A stretch of 64,000 nucleotides of DNA, from contig NZ_NTLB01000001.1 of NCBI RefSeq assembly GCF_002514725.1, positions 1,178,001 to 1,242,000 of the forward strand, written 5' to 3'. Made by a program: the position numbers and the translations under genes. Origin of the DNA: Mangrovitalea sediminis (GTDB lineage Bacteria > Pseudomonadota > Gammaproteobacteria > Pseudomonadales > Oleiphilaceae). Below are positions 8,944-16,927 of the stretch, one piece after another. Under the pieces are notes generated by a model. The model did no database searches, was not told the DNA's origin, and saw only the letters and a program-made list of their open reading frames with translations. Position 1 is the first letter of the stretch; every line of letters starts with the position of its first letter.

Positions 8944-9801
8944 TTATCGCGTCGTACGACGTGCCGGTGCACCACGGGATAGTTTTCCGCGGTTTCGGGG
9001 GCGTGGCGGACTGTCAGCGGCGGTTTTGCTGGAGCCGGCTACGGCTTGATTGATCTGTGCCTTTTCCTCTGCAGTCAGGTTGCGCCATTGTCCGGGTTTC
9101 AGGTTACCCAGTTGGACATTCATGATGCGGATGCGCTTCAACCGCGTGACGTTGTAGCCCAGGTATTCGCACATGCGACGGATTTGGCGATTGAGCCCCT
9201 GGGTCAGGATGATGCGGAACTGGAAGCGCCCTTCGACAAACACCTGGCACGGCTTGGTCACGGTATCGAGAATGGGTATGCCGCTCGACATCCGCTGTAC
9301 AAAGTGGGTGTCTATGGGTTTGTCGACGGTGACCAGGTACTCCTTGTCGTGAGCGTTCTCTGCCCGCAGGATCTTGTTGACGATATCGCCGTCGGTGGTC
9401 AGGAAGATCAGCCCCTCGGACGGTTTATCGAGCCGCCCGATGGGAAAGATGCGCTGCCTGTGGCCAATTGCGTCGACGATATTGCCTTTGACGTGGCGTT
9501 CGGTGGTGCAGGTGATACCGACGGGTTTGTTGTAGGCGATATAGATCCGGTCCGACTTGTTGGCCGCCGAAGCCTTGATTTTGCGGCCATCCACCTGGAC
9601 TTCATCGCCGGGCATGCATCGCGTGCCCATGATCGCCACCTGGCCATTCAGGACGACCCTGCCCTGCTCGATCAGTTTGTCCGCTTCCCGGCGCGAGCAG
9701 AAGCCGGAGTCGCTGATGAATTTATTGAGGCGGATTCCGGTGCTGTCGGTCAACGTCGCGTCTCGATCGGTTTTTGGGATAAGCGCTGATGATAGCAGCA
9801 T
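8944..9801 (-). CDS. rluF: 23S rRNA pseudouridine(2604) synthase RluF
   Basis: Isomerises a uridine of 23S rRNA (U2604 in E. coli). It has an N-terminal S4 RNA-binding domain (IRLNKFISDSGFCSRREADKL...) and the RsuA/RluF catalytic motif G-R-L-D-K-P-S-E-G, where the Asp is the nucleophile. The segment LTQGLNRQIRRMCEYLGY fits RluF rather than RluB or RluE. The C-terminal tail is rich in Arg, Ser and Pro, as in E. coli RluF. I chose the ATG at 9801 (285 aa); the frame is open further upstream to 9852, but that extension shows no conservation signal. Confidence 0.92.
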   Translation of the reverse strand: MLLSSALIPKTDRDATLTDSTGIRLNKFISDSGFCSRREADKLIEQGRVVLNGQVAIMGTRCMPGDEVQVDGRKIKASAANKSDRIYIAYNKPVGITCTTERHVKGNIVDAIGHRQRIFPIGRLDKPSEGLIFLTTDGDIVNKILRAENAHDKEYLVTVDKPIDTHFVQRMSSGIPILDTVTKPCQVFVEGRFQFRIILTQGLNRQIRRMCEYLGYNVTRLKRIRIMNVQLGNLKPGQWRNLTAEEKAQINQAVAGSSKTAADSPPRPRNRGKLSRGAPARRTTR

Positions 9802-9879
9802 ATCTTCGCTATGATTTCGGCCAATTCTCCTGGCAAATCGGCTGCGGCACAAGTGCGTAGGATCGGTGCTTTACAGGCT

Positions 9880-10317
9880 TCACTTTCCCACTATCTGCGC
9901 ATGCATCGGGGCCAGTTTTCCCAGTAGCCGGTTCTGGGCACTGATGGGCACCCTGCGCTTCTCCATGGCCAGAATAAGGTCTTCCACCAGCGCATTGAAA
10001 TCGGCATCAGTCAGGTGCATGCCGGCGTGGACCTTATGCATGTTATCGCCGCCGTAATGACAGGGGCCGCCACTGAGCTGACAAAACTGGTTGGTGAGGC
10101 GTTTCTGCAAGCGGTCGGCGTTGACGCCCGCGAAGTAGTGGTTGATGCGGTCGTCATCGACCACCTGATACAGGAACATGGTGACGGTTTTGGAAATACC
10201 GGCCTTGCCGCCCAGCTGTTGGTAAAGACTGTCACTGGCTGAAGGCATCGAACTGCAGGCGCCGAGTCCGCATAGGCAGAGTGCGGCCAGCAGGGTCCGG
10301 GTCAATCGTGGATACAT
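9880..10317 (-). CDS. Group 1 truncated haemoglobin with lipoprotein signal
   Basis: A 145-residue protein of truncated-haemoglobin (2/2 globin, trHbN) type. It shows LYQQLGG near residue 31, GGPCHYGG at 83-90 and M-H-K-V-H-A-G-M, giving a probable proximal haem His at 97. Before the globin there is a lipoprotein signal with lipobox L-G-A-C, lipid Cys at 21 followed by S-S, so an envelope-anchored globin is predicted. Such globins bind O2 or NO and can detoxify or sense them. It is the last gene of the operon 15032-9880, with a strong GGAGGA ribosome site and an 18-bp gap from the DUF3034 gene. Confidence 0.9.
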   Translation of the reverse strand: MYPRLTRTLLAALCLCGLGACSSMPSASDSLYQQLGGKAGISKTVTMFLYQVVDDDRINHYFAGVNADRLQKRLTNQFCQLSGGPCHYGGDNMHKVHAGMHLTDADFNALVEDLILAMEKRRVPISAQNRLLGKLAPMHAQIVGK

Positions 10318-10335
10318 GATCGTCGCTCCTCCTTT

Positions 10336-11181
10336 CTAGAAGCTGCCCTGCACGGAGAGATAGGGGCCGTTCTGGTGCTTGAGGCCGGCAATAGCGCCGA
10401 GGTCCACCCAGGCGGCGGTAACCGCCAGACTGCGATTGGGCACATAGGCGACGAAGAGATCCATCCAATCGTCCTCTTTGGCAAAATTCAGGTTGTCCGG
10501 TTTTTGCCGGTATTCTGTTCCAACCAGCCATTGTCGGTTGACGAAGACACCGGCACTGCCCTCAAACTCCGGCTGATAGCGGTCATGCTTGTCGCCACCG
10601 AAGCCAAGGAAGCCTGTCTGGTTGGCCTTGGTGGCTCGAATATCGGCGTTGAGCAGCAGGTTGCGTCCGGCAACGACACCGAAGAACAGTTTGCTGGCCG
10701 CCAGGTAAACATCGGTGCCGGAGCTGCTGCGGGCACCGACGGCACTGGGCAGGGCGAAGTTGCGATCGTGCTTGTGTTCTATGCCGAGACTCCACTCTCC
10801 CCAGCGGTTGTAGAGCGCGCTGCCGTAAAGGCGGACCTTGAGACCCAGGGTATCCATCGACAGCCTGCCGCCCAGGGTGTCGAGATCAAGTCGCTGGCGA
10901 GCCAGGCTGAGCTCGACACGATTGTCGAAGCTGACGGCCGCTGCGGTCACATTCAGCGTGTAATCCTGGAGATGGGCGGTGGATTGCGCCACGGTGCCTC
11001 CCCACTGCTGGCTGCTGTCATAGCCGGCGATCAGCGCCCAGGGCGTAAGTCCACCGCCTGCCGCACCCTCGAAGGAGGTAACCCCCCCTGTGGCCCACAG
11101 GCGGCTACCGGGAGCGGCAGAGGCGAGACTTGGCGCCAGGCCCAAAACGCCGGCAATGATGAGTGGAACAAGCGATTTCAC
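10336..11181 (-). CDS. DUF3034 family outer-membrane-like protein
   Basis: A 281-residue secreted protein: a signal peptide (cut probably after A-S-A, residue 22), then a glycine- and aromatic-rich chain of alternating pattern ending in a C-terminal Phe (YLSVQGSF). This is typical of an outer-membrane barrel. The pattern G-S-R-L-W-A-T-G-G-V-T-x-x-E-G-A-A-G-G-G-L-T-P-W fits the DUF3034 family, whose role is unknown. It starts at a GTG (after AGGAGACC) that overlaps the stop of the GGDEF/EAL gene as GTGA, so the two are translationally coupled. It probably forms the outer-membrane part of this five-gene operon. Confidence 0.8.
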   Translation of the reverse strand: MKSLVPLIIAGVLGLAPSLASAAPGSRLWATGGVTSFEGAAGGGLTPWALIAGYDSSQQWGGTVAQSTAHLQDYTLNVTAAAVSFDNRVELSLARQRLDLDTLGGRLSMDTLGLKVRLYGSALYNRWGEWSLGIEHKHDRNFALPSAVGARSSSGTDVYLAASKLFFGVVAGRNLLLNADIRATKANQTGFLGFGGDKHDRYQPEFEGSAGVFVNRQWLVGTEYRQKPDNLNFAKEDDWMDLFVAYVPNRSLAVTAAWVDLGAIAGLKHQNGPYLSVQGSF

Positions 11182-13577
11182 GATGGTCTCCTGTGGTCGC
11201 GGCTACCGGGGCTTTCGGGGGCCTTCATCAAGTGGCGGCGCCGTGCGTCGAAATCCGTTTCCCAGTCGATGATATCGTCCACCGCCAGGGGCTTCGCGAT
11301 CAGGTAGCCCTGAGCGGTATCGCAGCCGAACTGGGCCAGCAGGTGCCAGCTTTCGATGTTCTCTACGCCTTCTGCCACGATGTCGACGCCCAGGTTATGT
11401 CCGAGATCGATCGTCGAGCGTACGATCATCTGATCTTCCGGGCTGCTGTTCAGCTTGAGTACGAAGGACTTGTCGATTTTCAGCTCGTCGACGGGGAGCC
11501 GCTTCAATTGGGCGAGGGAGGAGTAACCGGTGCCAAAGTCATCGATGGCGATCCGCAACCCCATCGCCTTGAGACCGTCGAGGATCCGGACAGCCTGTTC
11601 AGGATCTCGGATGAGCGCGCTTTCGGTGACTTCACAGGTGATGCGATCCCGTGGCACCGGACTCTCCTTCAGCCGTTCTTCGAGAATGACCAGAAGGTCG
11701 CCGTTGCTGAGATCCTGTGCCGACAGGTTGATAGCGACCCCATAGTGTCGACCTGATTCCCACCAGTCCGACAACTGCGTGATGACACGTTCGAGCACCC
11801 AGCGGGTGAGGATACCGATTTGTCCCGACCGTTCGGCCAGGGCGATAAATTCGTCCGGCGGTATAAACCCCATCTCGGGATGGCGCCAGCGAATCAAGGC
11901 TTCGAATTGGCTGAGACTGGCGTCGCCCAGATCGATCTTTGGCTGGTAGAGCATGAACATGTGGCCAGCCTCCAGCGCGGGAATCAGGTCCCGGATAATG
12001 GTCAGTTCGCGCAGGTGGCTTTCGTCCATGCCCGTTTCGTAATACACCGTCTGGCCGTTGGCGGTTCGCGATTGACTCAGGGCTATGGCAGAACGGCGCC
12101 AAAGACTGTTCAGGGTGTCGGCATGTTCAGGCAGGCGTAATACGCCGATTACCATGTGCAGGGTGATGGGGGTGTCCATCAGGCGAATGGGTTGCTCGAT
12201 CCGTTCGCGTAGGTTGAGAATATGTCGTGTCAGGTCGTCGCGATCCATGCCGGAGGGGCTTCTGTCCGGTAATAGTGCCATGAAATCGTTGCCGCCAATG
12301 CGCGCAAGATAGCCATCGCCCCCGATAAAGGCCCGTATGCGCAGGGCGGCGGACTGCAGGACCTGGTCGCCCATCTGATAGCCAAGAGTGTCGTTGATCT
12401 CCTTGAACTCGCGTACTGAGAGGCGCAGAACGGTACCCGGCTGGCGCTCCACCAGGCGAACACGCAGGATTTCGTCCATGGCGGTACGGTTGGGCAGGCC
12501 GGTCAGGCTATCGTGGCGGGCCTGGAAGCGGATACGACCTTCCCGTTCGCGAATCCGTTCCTGCAGGGTTTCCAGCGTCTGCGCCAGTAGTCCTACTTCG
12601 CCCCTGTCACGGATGTCCGGGCGAGGCACGGTTTCTCCGGCACCAATGCGCTGTGCGAAGTGGCTCAACGTCAGGATGGGGCGGCCGATGGTACGGGCCA
12701 CCCAGACGGCCGCCACAACGGACAGCAGCATGGCAATCCCGAACAGCAGCAACAGGTTGGCTTCCAGTGAGCGGTAACCGGCCAGTATCTGGGCTTTATC
12801 CAGCATCAGGAGGGCATCGACCCGGTACTCAGGGCTTTCCGCCAGGATTGAGGTCATGGAGAGAAAGTGCGGGCTCTCCAGCAGGCGCCTCCGCTCACCC
12901 GGTTGTTCAGGCAACTGGTCTCGCAACGATGTCAGGCGTGTTTTGGGCAGGGTGGAAACGGCATAACGCCCACCCTGCTGGTCCTGTCCCCAAAAGGCGA
13001 CGTCGAGTTGGGTCAGCCGACTCAGCGAATGGGCCAGGGTCGCATCGAGCCTGAAACCCATACCGACCCAGGCGATGGGCTGAGGGGCCTTGACCGGGAC
13101 CAATACCATGAGAAAAGCCTGGTGCCGGTACATGACAACCGACGCCGCTTGGCCAGCCATGCGGGCCTGTTGCAGCAGTGCCGGAAAGGGAAAGGGGCCG
13201 GACATGGCGTCGACGGCGGGAACTTCCGCTTCGATGCGCCCTTGAATATTACTGAGAATGACCAGGTTGGCGTGGGCGCGATCGCCATGATTGGCCAGGA
13301 CCGACTCCAGTGTGGGCTTGTCACCGGTTGCCACCGCTGACTTGAAACCGAAGTCGTCCGCGAGCACTCGCACGGTGCTCAGTAGCTGGGCCTGTCGGCC
13401 GACAATCAATTGGTGCAGAACGCGGACGCCCACATCCAATTTTTCGTGGGCACGACTGAAGGCCTCCTGACGGGCGGCACGCAACACAGCGAAGGCAGTA
13501 ACCAATTGCGCGATAATAATCAGGCATAGCAGTGTGACCAGCAGTCTGCCGCGAAAACCGAGGCGTCGACTGCTCAC
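11178..13577 (-). CDS. Membrane GGDEF/EAL protein, probable c-di-GMP phosphodiesterase
   Basis: A 799-residue protein with an N-terminal membrane helix, a double-Cache-like periplasmic domain (about residues 40-270), a second helix, HAMP (RTIGRPILTLSHFAQRIGAG), a GGDEF-like domain and an EAL domain. The GGDEF motif is degenerate (G-G-N-D-F), so cyclase activity is unlikely. The EAL domain keeps F-E-A-L-I-R-W, I-N-L-S, E-V-T-E-S, D-D-F-G-T-G-Y-S-S-L and K-I-D-K-S-F, so it should hydrolyse c-di-GMP. GTG start; its ends overlap the cupredoxin gene and the DUF3034 gene by 4 bp each. The operon suggests that it reads a redox or gas signal in the periplasm. Confidence 0.93.
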   Translation of the reverse strand: MSSRRLGFRGRLLVTLLCLIIIAQLVTAFAVLRAARQEAFSRAHEKLDVGVRVLHQLIVGRQAQLLSTVRVLADDFGFKSAVATGDKPTLESVLANHGDRAHANLVILSNIQGRIEAEVPAVDAMSGPFPFPALLQQARMAGQAASVVMYRHQAFLMVLVPVKAPQPIAWVGMGFRLDATLAHSLSRLTQLDVAFWGQDQQGGRYAVSTLPKTRLTSLRDQLPEQPGERRRLLESPHFLSMTSILAESPEYRVDALLMLDKAQILAGYRSLEANLLLLFGIAMLLSVVAAVWVARTIGRPILTLSHFAQRIGAGETVPRPDIRDRGEVGLLAQTLETLQERIREREGRIRFQARHDSLTGLPNRTAMDEILRVRLVERQPGTVLRLSVREFKEINDTLGYQMGDQVLQSAALRIRAFIGGDGYLARIGGNDFMALLPDRSPSGMDRDDLTRHILNLRERIEQPIRLMDTPITLHMVIGVLRLPEHADTLNSLWRRSAIALSQSRTANGQTVYYETGMDESHLRELTIIRDLIPALEAGHMFMLYQPKIDLGDASLSQFEALIRWRHPEMGFIPPDEFIALAERSGQIGILTRWVLERVITQLSDWWESGRHYGVAINLSAQDLSNGDLLVILEERLKESPVPRDRITCEVTESALIRDPEQAVRILDGLKAMGLRIAIDDFGTGYSSLAQLKRLPVDELKIDKSFVLKLNSSPEDQMIVRSTIDLGHNLGVDIVAEGVENIESWHLLAQFGCDTAQGYLIAKPLAVDDIIDWETDFDARRRHLMKAPESPGSRDHRRPS

Positions 13578-14332
13578 GGATTCAGCCGGTTGAAGCGTTG
13601 CTGGAGGTTGGACAGGGGTTCGGGGGCTTTGATCGGCGGTTTCACATCGAGGGTCATCGTGACCTCGGTGGTTCGGGTGGTATCAACCTGTCGGGTGGGA
13701 CGATCAGCCTGCGCGGCGAGCCAGGGATGCCAAACCTTCAGTGTCACATTTCCGAGGGGGAGGCCGGAAAGCGTGATCTGTCCCCGGGCATCCGTCTTAC
13801 CCCAGGCGGGAGACTCGGTCACGATAATATATCCCCGCATGGTGTCGTGAATATTGCATCCGAGAACGACGACGCCGGGCTTATCGAAGGGAATGGGTTT
13901 CTTGGGTTGACCGGCGTAAAGGTCGATTTCAAAAACTTTTGGCGGAGAGAACGAATAGACTTCGTGGCGGGTGGTGTCGCGGTTGGGAAAGGCGACCAGA
14001 CTGCCCCGCGGCACCACCAGCACGTGAGGCACGAAAGCACGATGCTCCTGTGCCATGATTGCGGGTGTCGCGGTGGGTGGCGGCGCGGCGCTACCCCGCC
14101 AATTGGCAGTGACCACCGCATTGTCTAGTGGCTTGCCGTCAGCGTTCCTCACGGTGACCGACAGGGTGGCCGCCTGGGCGCCGCCCAGGCAGAGACAGAA
14201 ACCGAGTGCCAAAGCGAGACCGCGCCACAGCCACCCCGGCCCGGCACCCACGAGGGCGATGATACCGGTGCGGTTACTTTGTGGCGACGGGCGCCTGTTC
14301 CGGGGATGTCCTGCGATTGGTGATGCATTCAC
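13574..14332 (-). CDS. Periplasmic cupredoxin-like protein ('methylamine utilization' type)
   Basis: 252 residues from a GTG at 14332, preceded by AGGAAG; the longer open frame to 14482 would overlap the upstream gene and is rejected. A signal-like hydrophobic segment lies at about 38-54, ending G-G-A-Q-A. The mature part reads as a cupredoxin: candidate copper ligands are His123 (T-R-H-E-V) and Cys159, His162 and Met165 in G-C-N-I-H-D-T-M-R-G. The C-terminal half looks like a carboxypeptidase-regulatory or Ig-like fold. Relatives are often named methylamine utilization proteins, but no methylamine dehydrogenase genes are present, so that name should not be taken literally. Confidence 0.78.
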   Translation of the reverse strand: MNASPIAGHPRNRRPSPQSNRTGIIALVGAGPGWLWRGLALALGFCLCLGGAQAATLSVTVRNADGKPLDNAVVTANWRGSAAPPPTATPAIMAQEHRAFVPHVLVVPRGSLVAFPNRDTTRHEVYSFSPPKVFEIDLYAGQPKKPIPFDKPGVVVLGCNIHDTMRGYIIVTESPAWGKTDARGQITLSGLPLGNVTLKVWHPWLAAQADRPTRQVDTTRTTEVTMTLDVKPPIKAPEPLSNLQQRFNRLNP

Positions 14333-14351
14333 CGTAGCTTCCTGGGGCCCT

Positions 14352-15032
14352 TCAGACTGGCCGCCGGTAATTGAACTGAAAACCAATGTGATTACGCAGC
14401 AGGAGGTCGCGCCAGTATTCACGCATCCAGTTCCAGGCCGTGTGGCGTACCTGTTCGACAAAGGGGTCGAGATTGAGTTCATAGTAATCGGGCGTGCCGG
14501 CGATCTGGCGGACCGTGATCAAAATGGCCTGGTCCAGTTCGTTGGCAAAGGGTTCGCCGATCAAATGATGTGTCAGCAGATTGGCCTGGGTGGCTTCGAC
14601 CTCGACCAGCTGGCTGTTGCGAATGGATTTGTTGTTTTCATACATCTCCTCCATCAGCCGGTGGCACAGATAGGCCTTGATCAACAGACCGTCCAGCCCA
14701 TCGTAACGGGCCAGCAGCATCGAAGGCTGCACAAAATAGTTGATGGCGGCCGATGTGAATGGACGGAACAGGGCTTGTTTGTTCGCTTCGCGTGCGCACA
14801 CGCCGACACACTCGATCAGGCGGGGTGCCATCTCGATGTATTCGATCGCGAACTGCAGCAGGCAATGCCGGGGGTCGCGATGGCGTATTGTCACGATGGG
14901 CGGCAGCTCGGTCAGGCGCGCCGCGATATGCCGGCGGAACTGACCTGACAACGTTTCCTGCTGCTTGGCCTGATCGATGATGCTGAAGACCGTTTCTGGT
15001 GTCATGAACGGTACTGCTACTCTTTCGTACAT
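14352..15032 (-). CDS. Conserved helical protein of unknown function
   Basis: 226 residues, without signal peptide or membrane segment, predicted mainly alpha-helical and rich in charged residues. I recognise no catalytic motif. The ATG at 15032 follows AGGGA; the frame also opens with a TTG three bases upstream. It is the first gene of the unit, 19 bp before the cupredoxin gene. Its position suggests a cytoplasmic partner of the haemoglobin/cupredoxin/EAL operon, but its role is not known. Confidence 0.7.
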   Translation of the reverse strand: MYERVAVPFMTPETVFSIIDQAKQQETLSGQFRRHIAARLTELPPIVTIRHRDPRHCLLQFAIEYIEMAPRLIECVGVCAREANKQALFRPFTSAAINYFVQPSMLLARYDGLDGLLIKAYLCHRLMEEMYENNKSIRNSQLVEVEATQANLLTHHLIGEPFANELDQAILITVRQIAGTPDYYELNLDPFVEQVRHTAWNWMREYWRDLLLRNHIGFQFNYRRPV

Positions 15033-15230
15033 CAATTCCCTGCCGACCGTGGAATGTGCAAATCCAGAGGTGACAATGCCGGGCTGGAGAAGCCTCTCCT
15101 GAGTGTAAACACGTCGGCTCCAATTCCTGTCAGTGCCCTGTCGAACTCGGTACGACGCGGGCTAACGGCAACCTGTCTGTCGATGTTGAACCTGCCTGGG
15201 CCAGAGAAGGCGCCGTGATGCGGGGCGATC

Positions 15231-15249
15231 AATGGCAATCATTCTCAGT
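15231..15249. promoter_or_regulatory. Fur-box-like site
   Basis: The sequence AATGGCAATCATTCTCAGT contains one nearly perfect Fur half (AATCATTCTC, 9 of 10). In the best alignment, shifted by three bases, it matches about 13 of 19 positions of GATAATGATAATCATTATC. It lies about 200 bp upstream of the first gene of the 15032-9880 operon, within the 302-bp gap 15033-15334, which otherwise shows nothing. Confidence 0.35.
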
Positions 15250-15334
15250 GTAGTCGAGACTGCGAATCTTGCGCGCAATCGGCAGGATTTCGGGCTGTCC
15301 GCTTGGGCCATTCCCTGTGGGCAAACAATGACTT

Positions 15335-16693
15335 TTAGAACCAGCGCCAAGGTCGCGAAAGCCGGCGGAAGCCCCAACCGAGGGTGAGTCCGCGGCTCAG
15401 CATGAACAACGTCAGGGCAAACCAGAGGCCATGGTTGCCGAAAGGGCGTGTCAGCCACCATGCCGGCAGGAAGATCAGGAACACCGAGGCCAGCATGGTG
15501 TTCTGCATCGCGCGGGTCTGTACCGCTCCGATGAAGATGCCGTCGAGCAGGTAACTCCATACGGCGGCCAACGGCAGGATCCAGACCCAGGGCAGATAGT
15601 CCCCTGCGGTCGTCAGGACGGCGGGAATGTCGGTCAGTCCTGCGATGATCAGGTGACCGCCGATCAGGAACACCAGCGAGAATAATACTGCCGCCAGCAG
15701 GGCCCAGCGCAGTGCCGTCACGCAGACAGCCTTGAACAGCGCTTTGTCGCGGCGACCGACGGCTTCCCCGACCAAGGCTTCGGCGCCGTTGGCGAAACCA
15801 TCCAGGCCGTTGGATATCAGCATCAGGAAGGTCAGAAGCACGGCATTGGCGGCGACGATGGTGTCGCCCTGGCGCGCGCCCTGCGCGGTAAAGAACGCAA
15901 ATGTCAGCAGCAGGCAAAGGGTGCGGACCAATAGATAGCGATTGACGTGCAGGATGTCGGCATAGTCCCGCCAGTGCCAGAGGCGCTCAAAAGCAATGGG
16001 TTCATCCCGTGGGCGCTGCCGCCAGACCAGCCAGAGGCCCAGTCCGGTGGCCAGGTATTCCGCCAACAGTGTTGCCAGGGCGACACCGCTGCTGTTCCAG
16101 CCCAGACCGGTGACGAAGGTGATATCCAGCAACATGTTGAGCCCGTTGGCGGCGATCATCACCAGCATCGGGCCGCGTGGGTATTGTACGCCGATCAGCC
16201 ATCCCACCACCGTGTACTGGCAGAGTACCGCGGGTGCACTCCAGATGCGGATGTCGGCATAGTCCGTTGCCAGGACGGTAACCGCGGGGCTCGCCTGCAT
16301 GAGATGCAGGCCGATATGAATCAGCGGCCATTGCAGCAGGATGATCAGCAGCCCGATGGCCAGTCCCAGCAGCAGCGATTGCAGGAGCAGGCGGTTGACA
16401 GCTGCCCCGTCACCGCGGCCCCGCGCCTGGGCCACCAGCCCGGTGGTGCCCATGCGCATAAAGCCAAAGGCCCAGTAAAGCACGCTGAACAGGTTGGCAC
16501 CGACGGCAACGGCAGCCAGATAGTCCGGCTGCGACAGGTGGCCGAGCACAGCGGTGTCCACCAGACCCAGCAGGGGGACGGTGATATTGGTCAGCATCAG
16601 TGGCCAGGCCAGGCTCCAGAGTCGCTTGTCGAGGGCGCCCGGGGCATGGCAAAAGGCGGATAGCCACCCAGAGGATTGTTGGGAGTTAGGCAT
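15335..16693 (-). CDS. MATE family efflux transporter (DinF-like)
   Basis: 452 residues with twelve hydrophobic segments. The first helix region P-L-x-L-T-N-I-T-V-P-L-L-G-L-V-D-T-A-V-L-G-H is the standard MATE/DinF start. This group exports cationic drugs or metabolites in exchange for Na+ or H+. The gene is divergent from the cytochrome oxidase operon; its ATG lies 37 bp from a 19-bp palindrome that could control both directions. Substrate unknown. Confidence 0.92.
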   Translation of the reverse strand: MPNSQQSSGWLSAFCHAPGALDKRLWSLAWPLMLTNITVPLLGLVDTAVLGHLSQPDYLAAVAVGANLFSVLYWAFGFMRMGTTGLVAQARGRGDGAAVNRLLLQSLLLGLAIGLLIILLQWPLIHIGLHLMQASPAVTVLATDYADIRIWSAPAVLCQYTVVGWLIGVQYPRGPMLVMIAANGLNMLLDITFVTGLGWNSSGVALATLLAEYLATGLGLWLVWRQRPRDEPIAFERLWHWRDYADILHVNRYLLVRTLCLLLTFAFFTAQGARQGDTIVAANAVLLTFLMLISNGLDGFANGAEALVGEAVGRRDKALFKAVCVTALRWALLAAVLFSLVFLIGGHLIIAGLTDIPAVLTTAGDYLPWVWILPLAAVWSYLLDGIFIGAVQTRAMQNTMLASVFLIFLPAWWLTRPFGNHGLWFALTLFMLSRGLTLGWGFRRLSRPWRWF

Positions 16694-16730
16694 TTTTAAG
16701 GGCGCTAAGGAATAAAAACGAATTTTTAAG

Positions 16731-16749
16731 CTGGTTAAATTTTAACCAG
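16731..16749. promoter_or_regulatory. Perfect 19-bp palindrome, probable operator
   Basis: CTGGTTAAA-T-TTTAACCAG is a perfect inverted repeat between the divergent MATE and coxB genes. It ends four bases upstream of the -35 element of the coxB promoter and lies 38 bp from the MATE start. Location and symmetry suggest a dimeric regulator; I do not recognise which. Confidence 0.6.
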
Positions 16750-16753
16750 ATCT

Positions 16754-16783
16754 TTGAGAGTTATGGCCACACCTGTCTATACT
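16754..16783 (+). promoter_or_regulatory. Sigma70 promoter of the cytochrome oxidase operon
   Basis: -35 TTGAGA (16754-16759) and -10 TATACT (16778-16783) are separated by 18 bp, pointing toward coxB. Start of transcription would be near 16790, giving a leader of about 140 nt. Confidence 0.6.
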
Positions 16784-16927
16784 GAAAGCGCGTAGAAAAG
16801 GTGTATCCGTGAAACGGCTTCCTGCACGGCCAGGTTGTTGCTGTTTTACCGGCTCCTGGCATGGCAAGCAGTACGGGAAGTGTCACGCAGAAGTTTACAA
16901 CTATAAGAGAATCTGTGGAGACACGAT

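Noticed and set aside
13574-14482. Longer version of the cupredoxin-like protein
   Set aside because: The extension overlaps the upstream gene; the GTG at 14332 has a good ribosome site and leaves a normal signal-like region.
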